A stretch of 64,000 bases of DNA from a bacterium (GCA_024226515.1 JAAELQ010000228.1:40556-104555), one strand, 5' to 3'; numbered from the stretch's first letter, positions 49,250 to 58,060 are shown. The notes: a model not told the origin generated them from the sequence alone. Numbers and translations are program-made.

Positions 49250-50163
49250 AGACCGTGGCGTTGCGCGGCCGCGTTCGGGAGTATTTCGGCTCGCTGCAGG
49301 ACTCGATCTGCGCCGCGCTCGAACGCGTCGACGGCGCGGCGTTTCGCGAGGACCGCTGGCGCTACGCCCCCGACGACGGGCCGGGGGACGGCGGCGGCAT
49401 CACACGCGTACTGGCCGACGGCGGCGTGTTCGAGAAGGCCGGCGTCAATCTGTCCGCAGTCGAGGGTCGACTCTCGGAGCGACTGGCGGCGCGACTGAAG
49501 ACCGAGGCGCAGAACTTCTTTGCGACCGGAGTATCGCTGGTTCTGCATCCGCGCAGCCCGATGATCCCCACCGCACACATGAACGTGCGCTACCTGGAGC
49601 TCGGCGAGCCCGGCGACGTACCGCAACGCGCCTGGTTCGGCGGCGGAGCCGACCTGACGCCGTACTATCTGTTCGACGACGACGCGGCACACTTTCACCG
49701 CACGCTGCGGGACGCGTGCGGACGTCACGACGCCTCGTACTATCCGCGGTTCAAGAAGTGGTGTGACGAGTACTTCCACTTGTCGCACCGTGGGGAGGCG
49801 CGCGGAGTGGGTGGCGTGTTCTTCGACTACCTGGACGAGGATCTCGAGCGTACGTTCTGTTTCGTCCGGGACGTGGGTGACGCGTTCACCGAGGCGTACG
49901 TCCCGATCGTCGAGCGTCGCCGCGACGCGGAGTGGGGCGAGGCGCAGCGCACCTGGCAGGAGGTTCGTCGCGGACGCTACGTCGAATTCAACCTGGTCCA
50001 CGATCGTGGAACGCTCTTCGGACTCGAGACCGGTGGCCGGACCGAGTCGATCCTGATGTCCCTACCGCCGGTCGTGCGCTGGTCCTACGACCATCGTCCT
50101 GAGCCGGGCTCGCGCGAAGCCGAGCTGCTCGAGCGGCTGCGCGAGCCGATCGACTGGCTCTAG
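49246..50163 (+). CDS. hemF: Coproporphyrinogen III oxidase, oxygen-dependent
   Basis: 305 residues, the usual HemF length. It converts coproporphyrinogen III to protoporphyrinogen IX with O2 in heme synthesis. Recognisable motifs are GGGITRVLADGGVFEKAGVN, HPRSPMIPTAHMNVRY, WFGGGADLTPYY, FKKWCDEYFHLSHRGEARGV, GGVFFDYLD, and RRGRYVEFNLVHDRGTLFGL followed by GRTESILMSLPP. The GTG start overlaps the M23 peptidase stop by four bases. The gene implies aerobic or microaerobic growth. It is convergent with the vWA-protein gene; their stops are six bases apart. Confidence 0.96.
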   Translation: MKTVALRGRVREYFGSLQDSICAALERVDGAAFREDRWRYAPDDGPGDGGGITRVLADGGVFEKAGVNLSAVEGRLSERLAARLKTEAQNFFATGVSLVLHPRSPMIPTAHMNVRYLELGEPGDVPQRAWFGGGADLTPYYLFDDDAAHFHRTLRDACGRHDASYYPRFKKWCDEYFHLSHRGEARGVGGVFFDYLDEDLERTFCFVRDVGDAFTEAYVPIVERRRDAEWGEAQRTWQEVRRGRYVEFNLVHDRGTLFGLETGGRTESILMSLPPVVRWSYDHRPEPGSREAELLERLREPIDWL

Positions 50164-50169
50164 ACGCTG

Positions 50170-52041
50170 CTACTCGCTCGGTGGTGTCGGGCCGGCGATC
50201 GCGTCGAGATCCTCGTCGATGTGGAGGTTCTTCCACATGTGGGTCCGGCCGCCGTCGTGGATCACGACGTCGTACGTGCCCGCGGCGAGCTCGATCGAGC
50301 TGTCCAGGGCGCCGCCGGCGACCCACTCGCGCCCGCCCGCCGTCAGGACGGAGACGGAGCCGGTCTCCGCTCGCGCGGCTTCGTCCAGGATGCGGCCCAG
50401 GGCGGCTCGCAGCTCGCGCTCGGAGCCCACGCCGTGGAACTCCCCGGCGCAACGCAGTTCGGCCGTGCGGTTGTCGTTCAGTCCCAGACCGATCACGTGC
50501 AGCCGCTCGATCCGCCCCTCGCGCAGCAGGCGTGCCGCCACCGCGCAGGGCTCGCCGTCGCAGCGCTCGACGCTGCCGGTCAGCAGCAGCATCGTGTTGC
50601 GCCGGGCGGGGCTCAGGTCGTCCGCGGCCTGCTCGAGGGCGTAGGCGATGGCCGCGTGGCCCGTCGGGCGCAGGAGCTGCAGCGTCGACGCCGTGGTGCG
50701 CCGGTCGAGAGGGGCCGGCGGGATCAACAGCGTCGAGTCGCGGCAGTTGTGCCGGGACAGCGGCGCGATGCCGAAGGCGCGCAACCCGAGTTCGAGCTTG
50801 TCGCCGCCCAGTTCCTGGACGGCTCGACTCAATCCCTGCGCCGCCGTCTCCATCCGCGTCCGCGAGTCCAGCCGCGTGCCCATGTCCGCCGAGCTGTCGA
50901 GGACGACGTGCAGCGTGGAGTCGCGTGGATCGAAGCGACCCGAGGGTCGAACGCGCAGCTCGACGCGCCGCAGCTCGAGCTCCACCGTCAGCCGCGTGTC
51001 TCCGACGATCTCCTGATCGCGCAGCCAGCTCTCGGCGCGCAGGCTGCCGTTGCGGTGGAAACAGCGGACGTCGTACCGTCCCTCGTCGAGCTCGATCGAG
51101 TCCCCGCTGCGGCCCGCTGCGACCGGCGTCTCGCCTCCGGCGCGATAGACACGGAAGCCGGCCCGGGAGACGCGTCGTCCGCGGCGTCTGACGTCGATGC
51201 GCACCGTTGCCTGCTTCAGCCCCAGGTCCACCACGCGATCCTCGCGACCGCGGATCTCGACGGCGCGCAGCCAGCGCTCCGACCGCGCCTCGCGCCCCGT
51301 ATCGAAGACGCGGATGTCGTATGCACCCGGCGGAAGCCTCAGGGTCTGTCCCGACCCCGCCTCGGCCAGGCGTTCCTTCTCACGTCCCGGCCGGTGGACG
51401 CTGAAGCGCCCGCGCTGCCCCCCGAGGAGAGTTCCGTTCTCGCGCACCTCGACGCGCAACCAGGCCACCGCGGCCCCGATCTCCAGTTGCTCGTAACGAT
51501 CGCCCGCGACGACGAGCCCCTCGATCCAGCGGGTCTCCAGTCCGTCGCCCGTGTGGTACGTGACCTCGACGTCGTAGACGCCCTCGAGGATCGTGATCTG
51601 CCGCCCCGGGCGCCGCTCGACCAGCGGCCGCCCGCGCCTGCCGGCGCGGTGCAGACCGTAGCGCGCCGTGCGGAAGTCGACCGCTGCGCCGTCGCTGGTC
51701 ACGTCGAGCGTCAGTTTGGCCACGGCCAGCTCGAAATCGGCGTCGAGGATCATCTCTCCCGCGAGCTCGACCGCCTCCAGCTTCCGCTCGGCCTGCACCT
51801 GGTCCTGGTCGTACACGATGACGATGTCGTACGTGCCGTCCTCGACCGTCGCAGCGCGCGCGGCGTTGCCCCACGCGAGGTGGTCCTCGGGCCGCTCCGG
51901 ATCGTAGACGTAGAACCGTCCGATGGACGGATCCTCCAGCGGCCCGCCGTTGTTGGTGAACACCACGGCGAGGGTTGCCGCCGGCACACAGGTCGCCCCG
52001 CACAGCAGAACGATCGCGAGAATGCACAGCCGTTGCGTCAT
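50170..52041 (-). CDS. Secreted repeat protein with embedded von Willebrand A domain
   Basis: 623 residues with a signal peptide (residues 1-21). Four repeats of about 83 residues are marked by GTYDIVI (69), GVYDVEV (154), GAYDIRV (239) and GRYDVRC (321). Each is followed in most cases by a Trp-Leu/Ile motif such as ERWLRAVEI or ESWLRDQEI. A von Willebrand A-like domain occupies about 375-545, with a MIDAS-like Asp382-Ser384-Asp386 in place of the usual DxSxS. A fifth repeat ends the protein (GTYDVVI, 588). Each repeat is probably a beta-sandwich. I know no characterised protein with this layout; a role in surface or matrix binding is a guess. Confidence 0.82.
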   Translation of the reverse strand: MTQRLCILAIVLLCGATCVPAATLAVVFTNNGGPLEDPSIGRFYVYDPERPEDHLAWGNAARAATVEDGTYDIVIVYDQDQVQAERKLEAVELAGEMILDADFELAVAKLTLDVTSDGAAVDFRTARYGLHRAGRRGRPLVERRPGRQITILEGVYDVEVTYHTGDGLETRWIEGLVVAGDRYEQLEIGAAVAWLRVEVRENGTLLGGQRGRFSVHRPGREKERLAEAGSGQTLRLPPGAYDIRVFDTGREARSERWLRAVEIRGREDRVVDLGLKQATVRIDVRRRGRRVSRAGFRVYRAGGETPVAAGRSGDSIELDEGRYDVRCFHRNGSLRAESWLRDQEIVGDTRLTVELELRRVELRVRPSGRFDPRDSTLHVVLDSSADMGTRLDSRTRMETAAQGLSRAVQELGGDKLELGLRAFGIAPLSRHNCRDSTLLIPPAPLDRRTTASTLQLLRPTGHAAIAYALEQAADDLSPARRNTMLLLTGSVERCDGEPCAVAARLLREGRIERLHVIGLGLNDNRTAELRCAGEFHGVGSERELRAALGRILDEAARAETGSVSVLTAGGREWVAGGALDSSIELAAGTYDVVIHDGGRTHMWKNLHIDEDLDAIAGPTPPSE

Positions 52042-52129
52042 CGGGCCCGCATTCTACTACCAGCGGGGGTCGATCTCGCGACGGTACGACCGGCTTGCGT
52101 TCGCGCTGGGACCGTGATCGACTGAACCG

Positions 52130-53464
52130 GTGCACCGATTGCCGTCGATCTTCGTTCTCTTCTCGATCGCGCCCCTGCTCCTCGTCGCGTGCGGCTGCAG
52201 CGCGCCTTCCGCCTCGGGAGGCGATGTGCTGCTCATCGTGCTCGACACGACGCGCGCCGACCACCTGTCCGCCTACGGCTACGACCGGCTGACGACTCCC
52301 AACCTCGACCGACTGGCCGCCGACGGAGAGCGCTACGAGGAGGCATACGCGCAGGCCCCGTGGACCCTGCCGTCGATGGCCACGATCCTGACCGGCTACC
52401 CGCCGCACCGGCACGGTGCCGGCAAGAGCGACGTCGGCATGTTCGGCCTGCGCGAGGATGTCACGACACTGGCCCAGCGGATGCGGCGCGCGGGCTATTC
52501 GACGGCGGCGTTCGTCAACGTCGTCTGGTGCAGCCCCGACCTGTCGTCGCTCGATCGCGGCTTCGACACCTACGACTTCCATGGCAGCGACGCCTCGAAC
52601 GTCGGGCATCGCGACGCCCGGCGCACCACCGATGCGGTGCTGGACTGGTTCGAGAAGGCGGACGACCGGCCTGCCTTCGTCGTCGTCCACTACTTCGACC
52701 CGCACCTGACCTACGATCCGCCCGCCCCGTACGACACCATGTTCGACGCCGGGGCGTCCGCGATCCCGCGCGGTTTCGGCAGCGCCCAGGACGTGTTCGG
52801 GATCCGGGACGGGACGATCCGTCTCGACCCCGCGCGGCGCCGGCATCTCGTCGCGCGCTACGACGGAGAGCTGCGCCACGTCGACGAGCAGTTCGGTCGG
52901 CTGCGGGCGGAGCTCGAGCGACGGGGACGCTGGGAAGACGCCCTCGTGATCGTCGTGGCCGACCACGGCGAGGAGTTCTGGGAGCACGGAGGCTTCGAGC
53001 ACGGCCACGCGCACTACCGCGAGACCCTGCGCGTGCCGCTGATCGTGCGTCGCCCCGGCGGCCCTGTGGGACGGGTCAGCGCCGACCGGGTGCGTCAGCT
53101 GGACGTCGCGCCGACGGTGATCGATTTCGCGGGGATCGAGGCCGCCGGCGAGCTTCCGGGCCGGGTCCTCGGGTCCGGGTCGGCCAGGTTCGCGGTGGCC
53201 GAGGGCTCGCTGTGGGGCGGAGACCTGGTCTCGGTGCGCTCGGACCTGGGGACGTTGATCTCGCACCGCGGAGAGGGCACCGCCGAGTTCTTCGCGCCCG
53301 GGGATCCGTTCGAGCTGCGACCCGCCGAGCCGGCCGGGCCGGAGGCGGAGAGGCTGACCGCGATCCTGGGCGCGCTGCCCGGACCGCGGCAGTCGAGCGA
53401 CGACCCGCGAGAGCTGACCGACGAGCAGCTACGCGAGTTGCGCTCGCTGGGATATCTTCAATGA
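52130..53464 (+). CDS. Sulfatase-fold (alkaline phosphatase superfamily) lipoprotein hydrolase
   Basis: 444 residues. The lipoprotein signal is LVAC with Cys21. The domain has DVLLIVLDTTRADHLSAYGY with metal ligand Asp39, VVHYFDPHLTYDPP, VVADHGEEFWEHGGFEHGH and YRETLRVPLIVRRPGG. At the nucleophile position the motif is APWTLPSMATILTG: Thr79 stands where sulfatases have the formylglycine Cys or Ser. The enzyme is therefore more likely a phosphohydrolase or phosphotransferase than a true sulfatase. GTG at 52130 is the start because the signal sequence begins there, but no strong ribosome site is visible. Confidence 0.85.
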   Translation: MHRLPSIFVLFSIAPLLLVACGCSAPSASGGDVLLIVLDTTRADHLSAYGYDRLTTPNLDRLAADGERYEEAYAQAPWTLPSMATILTGYPPHRHGAGKSDVGMFGLREDVTTLAQRMRRAGYSTAAFVNVVWCSPDLSSLDRGFDTYDFHGSDASNVGHRDARRTTDAVLDWFEKADDRPAFVVVHYFDPHLTYDPPAPYDTMFDAGASAIPRGFGSAQDVFGIRDGTIRLDPARRRHLVARYDGELRHVDEQFGRLRAELERRGRWEDALVIVVADHGEEFWEHGGFEHGHAHYRETLRVPLIVRRPGGPVGRVSADRVRQLDVAPTVIDFAGIEAAGELPGRVLGSGSARFAVAEGSLWGGDLVSVRSDLGTLISHRGEGTAEFFAPGDPFELRPAEPAGPEAERLTAILGALPGPRQSSDDPRELTDEQLRELRSLGYLQ

Positions 53465-53494
53465 CACTGATATATAAGTGCTTGAAGAAACGAT

Positions 53495-53522
53495 TTGACC
53501 CCGCCGTCCCGTCCCCTATATT
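53495..53522 (+). promoter_or_regulatory. Sigma70-like promoter for CheX-like gene
   Basis: TTGACC (53495-53500) and TATATT (53517-53522) are separated by 16 bases, close to the consensus. An AT-rich stretch (ATATATAAGTG) lies just upstream. This is the clearest housekeeping-type promoter in the window and gives a 5' leader of roughly 35 bases before the ATG at 53565. Confidence 0.5.
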
Positions 53523-53564
53523 TGCCTCGGGGCCGGCAAAGCCGTTATCACCAAGAGGGAGCGC

Positions 53565-54053
53565 ATGAGAATCGACGAGGATCGCATCCTGGAGATCTGC
53601 AGGGACTTCTGGCGTGTCGTTCTGGGGCTGACCCTGGAGACGCCGGGCGAACCGTCGCAGCCCGACGAGTCTTCGCTGTCCAGTTACGTAAACGTAACCG
53701 GGGAGTGGAACGGTGCGATCCAGCTCGAGTGTCCCGAGTCGATTGCGCGCCACGCTTCGGCCATGCTCTTCGACACCGACGTCGACACGATCACGACGCC
53801 CGACTTGCAGGACACGCTGAACGAGCTGGTGCGCATGCTGGCCAAGCAGCTCAACGTGCTGATGCCCGACTCGATCAAGATCTCCGCGCCGAAACCCCTG
53901 ACGGGGACGATCCCGGCGTCGCTGCAGTCGATGGAGCGACTGGGGGAGATGGAGTACACGTGCGAGGGTCGTCCGGTACGCCTCGGCGTGCTCGAGAGCG
54001 TCCCCGCCGCCGCGATCGCTGCCACCGGCGGCTCGGCCGTCCGCGCCGGCTAG
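53565..54053 (+). CDS. CheX-like protein (chemotaxis phosphatase family)
   Basis: 162 residues. The helix DTLNELVRMLAKQLNVLMP corresponds to the ExxN-containing catalytic helix of CheX/CheC phosphatases. Strands such as YVNVTGEWNGAIQLECPES and EYTCEGRPVRLGV fit the fold. CheX dephosphorylates phospho-CheY or related receiver domains. No chemotaxis genes are nearby, so the partner response regulator must lie elsewhere. AGAGGGAG precedes the ATG, and a good promoter lies at 53495-53522. The family call is moderate because sequence conservation in CheX proteins is low. Confidence 0.65.
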   Translation: MRIDEDRILEICRDFWRVVLGLTLETPGEPSQPDESSLSSYVNVTGEWNGAIQLECPESIARHASAMLFDTDVDTITTPDLQDTLNELVRMLAKQLNVLMPDSIKISAPKPLTGTIPASLQSMERLGEMEYTCEGRPVRLGVLESVPAAAIAATGGSAVRAG

Positions 54054-54057
54054 CCGC

Positions 54058-54939
54058 TCAGCGGCGATGCACGGCCAGGGCGACGCCGCCCACCACCAGG
54101 CCCGAACCCACCAGCGCGTTCGGCGTCATCGGTTCGCCGCGCAGCAGCCCGATCATCACGGCCACGACCGGAATCACGTATGCGATCAGGGACAGCCGCG
54201 TCGCGGGCAGGTGACGCAGTAGCCAGAAGTACAGGCTGAACGTCACCGCCGAGCCGAAGATCGCCAGGTAGAACAGCGCCCCGATCGTCGTCAGGTTCCA
54301 GTCGAACTCGCGCGAGCGCTCGGTGGCCAGTGCGAACACGCCGGTCATCGCCGCGGTCATTGCCATCGGGACGGCCGTGATCGACAACGGATGAACCTCG
54401 CGACCCCAGCGCTTGACGCTGACGCTGCCGATCGCCGCGGCCAGCGGCGAGGCCAGCATCACGACCGAAGCGACGGCCACCTGCCGTCCCCCGAGGTCGT
54501 TGAAGTCGGAAGAGAAGATCACGCCGACACCGAGGAATCCGCCGGCGATTCCGAGCAGCTCGGTGGGGCGGAAACGCTCGGCCGGCAGCGCGACGTGGGC
54601 CAGCAGCGCGACGAACAGCGGGTACATCGCGAACAGGACGGCGGCGAGCCCCGACGGCACCCATTGTTCGGCCCAGTAGGTCACGCCGTACGAGATGACG
54701 AACGAGAACAGGCCGTTGACGACCCACAGCGCCCGTTCGTGCCTGGCGCGGCCGAGCGGAACCCGCACCGCGAAACAGATCAACAGCAGGATGGCCGCGG
54801 CGATGGTGAAGCGGAGCGCGACGCCGCTCATCGGCGGCACGCCTTCGAGCCCGATCGCGATGACGGACCAGGTCGTGCCCCAGATCAGGCACAACAGGCT
54901 GATCGTCGCGCCGGCAAGCAGCCGGCCCGGCGGTTTCAT
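54058..54939 (-). CDS. EamA-family (DMT) transporter
   Basis: 293 residues with about ten membrane spans in two EamA repeats. The first begins LLCLIWGTTWSVIAIGLEG and the second contains SLYFWLLRHLPATRLSLIAYVIPVVAVMIGL and ends NALVGSGLVVGGVALAV. Relatives export amino acids or other small metabolites; the substrate here is unknown. Its ATG overlaps the stop of rfbA (ATGA), so it is the last gene of the rfbB-rfbA operon, although its link to sugar synthesis is unclear. The stop is four bases from the convergent CheX-like gene. Confidence 0.88.
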   Translation of the reverse strand: MKPPGRLLAGATISLLCLIWGTTWSVIAIGLEGVPPMSGVALRFTIAAAILLLICFAVRVPLGRARHERALWVVNGLFSFVISYGVTYWAEQWVPSGLAAVLFAMYPLFVALLAHVALPAERFRPTELLGIAGGFLGVGVIFSSDFNDLGGRQVAVASVVMLASPLAAAIGSVSVKRWGREVHPLSITAVPMAMTAAMTGVFALATERSREFDWNLTTIGALFYLAIFGSAVTFSLYFWLLRHLPATRLSLIAYVIPVVAVMIGLLRGEPMTPNALVGSGLVVGGVALAVHRR

Positions 54940-55826
54940 CCGGTCTCGCCCGGCTCCGATTCCTCGTCCAGCATCGCGAGCAGGTAGCGACCGTATTCGA
55001 TCTGGCGCATCGACTCCGCCGCGCGCTGCACCTGCTCGGCGTCGATGTAGCCCATCTTGTACGCGACCTCCTCGACGCAGGCGACCATCAAACCTTGCCG
55101 CTGCTCGAGCGCCTGAATGTAGTTCGCGGCCTGCATCAGCGACTCGTGAGTCCCCGTGTCGAGCCAGGCGTAGCCGCGTCCGAGCAGCTCCACGTGCAAC
55201 GCGTTCTGCTTCATGTACGCCACGTTGACGTCCGTGATCTCGAGCTCGCCGCGTGGCGAGGGTTCGAGATCGGCAGCGATATCCAGCACGCCGTTGTCAT
55301 AGAAGTAGAGTCCGGTCACCGCGTAGTGCGACCTGGGGTGGACGGGTTTCTCCTCGATGCTGATCGCCTTCCACTCTTCGTCGAATTCGACGACGCCGTA
55401 TCGCTCGGGATCGCGGACGCGGTAGCCGAAGACGGTCGCCCCCCGGTCGCGCGCGGCCGCTCGTTGGAGTACGGCGGGCAGCCCGTGACCGAAGAAGATG
55501 TTGTCGCCGAGGGCGAGGGCCACGCGGTCGTCGCCGACGAAGCGGCGCCCGATGATGAACGCCTGCGCCAGGCCCTCGGGACGCGGCTGCGCGGCGTAGC
55601 TCAGCTGGAGGCCGAGCCGGCTTCCGTCGCCCAGCAGCCGCCGGTACGCGGCCTGATCCTCAGGAGTCGTGATGACGAGGATCTCGCGGATCCCGGCGAG
55701 CATCAGCGTGCTCAGCGGGTAGTAGACCATCGGCTTGTTGTAGACCGGAAGCAACTGCTTGCTGACTCCGAGCGTCAGCGGGTGGAGGCGACTTCCTGCG
55801 CCCCCCGCGAGAATGATCCCCTTCAT
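54936..55826 (-). CDS. rfbA: Glucose-1-phosphate thymidylyltransferase
   Basis: 296 residues. It makes dTDP-glucose from dTTP and glucose 1-phosphate, the first step to dTDP-rhamnose and related sugars for surface polysaccharides. Motifs: MKGIILAGGAGSRLHPLTLG (nucleotide loop), SKQLLPVYNKPMVYYPLSTL, ALGDNIFFGHGL, ISIEEKPVHPRSHYAVTGLY and RGYAWLDTGTHESL. The ATG at 55826 overlaps the rfbB stop (ATGA) and matches the normal family start; an upstream frame extension lacks similarity. Confidence 0.96.
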   Translation of the reverse strand: MKGIILAGGAGSRLHPLTLGVSKQLLPVYNKPMVYYPLSTLMLAGIREILVITTPEDQAAYRRLLGDGSRLGLQLSYAAQPRPEGLAQAFIIGRRFVGDDRVALALGDNIFFGHGLPAVLQRAAARDRGATVFGYRVRDPERYGVVEFDEEWKAISIEEKPVHPRSHYAVTGLYFYDNGVLDIAADLEPSPRGELEITDVNVAYMKQNALHVELLGRGYAWLDTGTHESLMQAANYIQALEQRQGLMVACVEEVAYKMGYIDAEQVQRAAESMRQIEYGRYLLAMLDEESEPGETG

Positions 55827-56920
55827 TGTGCCGGTCTCTCTTTCGTTCCGAGTCGCTCGCGCCGATAGGCGCCGCTGTGCTGGACCGCCTCGCACCAGTC
55901 GCGGTTGTCCAGATACCAGCGCACCGTCGTCGTCAATCCGACCTCGAAGCCGTGGCGCGGTTTCCAGCCCAGTTCCTCGCGGATCCGGCGCGCGTCGATC
56001 GCGTAGCGCCGGTCGTGTCCCTTGCGATCCTCGACGTAGGTCTTCAACTCTCGGTAGTTCGTCAGTGACGCGGCCTGCATTGCAGGATTCGAAGCCGCCG
56101 GGAGGTGTTGCTCGACCGCGTCGCAGATCGCATCGACGACCTCGACGTTGGTCTTCTCGGCGTTGCCGCCGATGTTGAACCCGCGTCCCGCGGGCCCGTC
56201 GCGCAGCACCTTCAGGATGCCGCCGCAGTGATCCTCGACGTATAACCAGTCGCGGACGTTCAGACCGTCGCCGTAGATCGGCAGCGGCTTCGCCTCCGTA
56301 GTGTTGAGGATCATCAACGGGATCAGTTTCTCCGGATACTGGTACGGCCCGTAGTTGTTGGAGCAGTTGGTGATCAGCGCGGGCAGTCCGTAGGTCTTGT
56401 GATAGGCGCGGACGAGATGATCGGCGGACGCCTTCGACGCCGCATACGGCGAGTTCGGCGCGTACGGCGTCTCCTCGGTGAACAGCCCGTCGTCGCCGAG
56501 GCTGCCGTAGACCTCGTCCGTCGAGACGTGCAGGAAGCGGAACCCCTGCGCCTCGGTCGCCGGCGCCTGGGCCACGTGGGCGCGCGCGGCGTCGAGCAGA
56601 ACGAACGCGCCGACGATGTTGGTGTCCACGAACGGGCGCGGCGAGTCGATCGAGCGGTCGACGTGCGACTCGGCGGCGAAGTTGACGACGGCGTCGAACC
56701 TGTGTTCTGCGAACAGTCTTCCGACCAGCTCGGCGTCCGCGATGTCACCTTCGACGAAACGCAGCCGTTTGTCGTCCGCGACGTCGGCCAGGCTCTCGCG
56801 ATTGCCGGCGTACGTCAGTTTGTCCAGGACGACGACGTCGCACGGATCCTGCGCCAGCACGTAGCGCACGAAGTTCGCCCCGATGAAACCGGCTCCGCCG
56901 GTAACGAGCATACCTGCCAT
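55823..56920 (-). CDS. rfbB: dTDP-glucose 4,6-dehydratase
   Basis: 365 residues of the extended short-chain dehydrogenase family. The NAD-binding loop is MLVTGGAGFIGANFVRYVL. Substrate and catalytic motifs are NFAAESHVDRSID, HVSTDEVYGSLGDD (Thr-Asp-Glu), SPYAASKASADHLVRAY (Tyr-Lys) and NNYGPYQYPEKLIP. It converts dTDP-glucose to dTDP-4-keto-6-deoxyglucose. It is first in the rfbB-rfbA-eamA operon. The rmlC and rmlD partners are not in this window, so the final sugar is unknown. Confidence 0.96.
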   Translation of the reverse strand: MAGMLVTGGAGFIGANFVRYVLAQDPCDVVVLDKLTYAGNRESLADVADDKRLRFVEGDIADAELVGRLFAEHRFDAVVNFAAESHVDRSIDSPRPFVDTNIVGAFVLLDAARAHVAQAPATEAQGFRFLHVSTDEVYGSLGDDGLFTEETPYAPNSPYAASKASADHLVRAYHKTYGLPALITNCSNNYGPYQYPEKLIPLMILNTTEAKPLPIYGDGLNVRDWLYVEDHCGGILKVLRDGPAGRGFNIGGNAEKTNVEVVDAICDAVEQHLPAASNPAMQAASLTNYRELKTYVEDRKGHDRRYAIDARRIREELGWKPRHGFEVGLTTTVRWYLDNRDWCEAVQHSGAYRRERLGTKERPAQ

Positions 56921-56928
56921 GATGCTTG

Positions 56929-56945
56929 ACCCTTCCGTGAAGGGT
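56929..56945 (-). promoter_or_regulatory. Leader hairpin upstream of rfbB
   Basis: ACCCTTC CGT GAAGGGT forms a seven-base-pair stem that includes the purine-rich stretch nearest the rfbB start on the minus strand (GGAAGGG). It could partly mask ribosome binding. A TAGGAT box (minus strand, 56948-56953) lies just upstream and may be the -10 element. Confidence 0.35.
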
Positions 56946-56974
56946 GCATCCTAGCATCTGACCCGCGGCTGCCC

Positions 56975-58060
56975 CTATTCGGAGCGGGTGATGCGGATTC
57001 CGCCGCTGCCCGTGTCGAGCTGCACGCTGGCGGCGCCGCCGCCGATGGTCAGGAGGACGTTGTCGCGATCGTGGCGCTTCAGCATGGCGCCGTCGAACTC
57101 CACGTCGATTCCGCCGCTGCCGGTATCGGCCTCGATCTCCGCCGATGCGTCGTCGGGGAGGGCGAGCGTGATCCCGCCGCTTCCGGTGTCGATGCGGAAG
57201 CTGCCCGATCCCATGCGATCGAGCTCGAGCCGCACCGAGCCGCTGCCGGTGTCGATGTTCGCGGAGTCGGTCTCGACGTGCGACGCGCGGACGCTGCCCG
57301 AGCCGGTGTCGACATGCAGCTTGCGCGTGGCGATGTCGTTGATCCTCACGGCGCCGCTGCCGGTGTCGATGTGGATACTGCCGCCGTCCGCACCGTTCAA
57401 TTCGACGCGACCGCTGCCGGTGTCGATCGAGACGTCACCGTCGATGCTCGCGGCGACGACGGTGCCGCTGCCGGTGTCCACCAGAAGATCGCCGCGCACG
57501 CCGTCGACCTCCACGCCCCCGGAGTGCGTGGCCAGCTCGAGCTCGCCGTCCACGTCGCCGGCGTCGATCTCGCCGACCCCGTGGCGCACGGTCAACGAGG
57601 CTCCGCGCGGAACCAGGATCTCGACGTCGGCCCAGACCTCGAGCCCCGTACCGTTCTTGCTGACCTTGATGCGCTTGCCCATCAGGTCGCCGAGCACCGA
57701 GCTCATCCAGCCGCGATCGCTCTTCTCGAGCGTGAAGCTGGTGGAGTTGCCCTTCATCTCGGGATAGACGTAGCGTCGCTGCTTGTTCACGGGGAACACG
57801 ATGCGCACGGCATCGTCCGAATCGGTATCTATCCGGATGCGATCGCGCGACGCGTCGCTGCCCTTCACGTCGATCGTCACCTTGAATTCGGAGCCCGAGT
57901 GACCGCCGACGGTGATGTGACCGATCATGTTGTCCAGCACCAGCTCGTCACCCTTGACCTCGAGCTGTTCCTGGAATCCGGCCGCCACCGACAGGCTCGC
58001 GGGCAGAGCCAGTAGGAGCACGATCAGGATCGTCTGTCTTACGTGTCGATTAACGAGCAT
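56975..58060 (-). CDS. Secreted DUF4097-type beta-repeat protein with eight DTGSG repeats
   Basis: 361 residues with a signal peptide (residues 1-27). The C-terminal half is a run of strands in which DTGSG recurs eight times: LLVDTGSGTV, VSIDTGSGRV, IHIDTGSGAV, LHVDTGSGSV, ANIDTGSGSV, FRIDTGSGGI, IEADTGSGGI and VQLDTGSGGI. A repeat with THSGGVEVDG precedes them. This predicts a right-handed beta-helix-like stack, as in DUF4097 (putative adhesin) proteins. The ATG at 58060 is chosen because the signal peptide starts there; a longer frame upstream is antisense to alanine racemase. Its function is unknown. Confidence 0.85.
   Translation of the reverse strand: MLVNRHVRQTILIVLLLALPASLSVAAGFQEQLEVKGDELVLDNMIGHITVGGHSGSEFKVTIDVKGSDASRDRIRIDTDSDDAVRIVFPVNKQRRYVYPEMKGNSTSFTLEKSDRGWMSSVLGDLMGKRIKVSKNGTGLEVWADVEILVPRGASLTVRHGVGEIDAGDVDGELELATHSGGVEVDGVRGDLLVDTGSGTVVAASIDGDVSIDTGSGRVELNGADGGSIHIDTGSGAVRINDIATRKLHVDTGSGSVRASHVETDSANIDTGSGSVRLELDRMGSGSFRIDTGSGGITLALPDDASAEIEADTGSGGIDVEFDGAMLKRHDRDNVLLTIGGGAASVQLDTGSGGIRITRSE

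Noticed and set aside
57000..57500. Regularly spaced short repeats resembling a CRISPR array
   Set aside because: The repeats are the coding sequence of DTGSG turns, too short and in frame, with no spacers of constant length.
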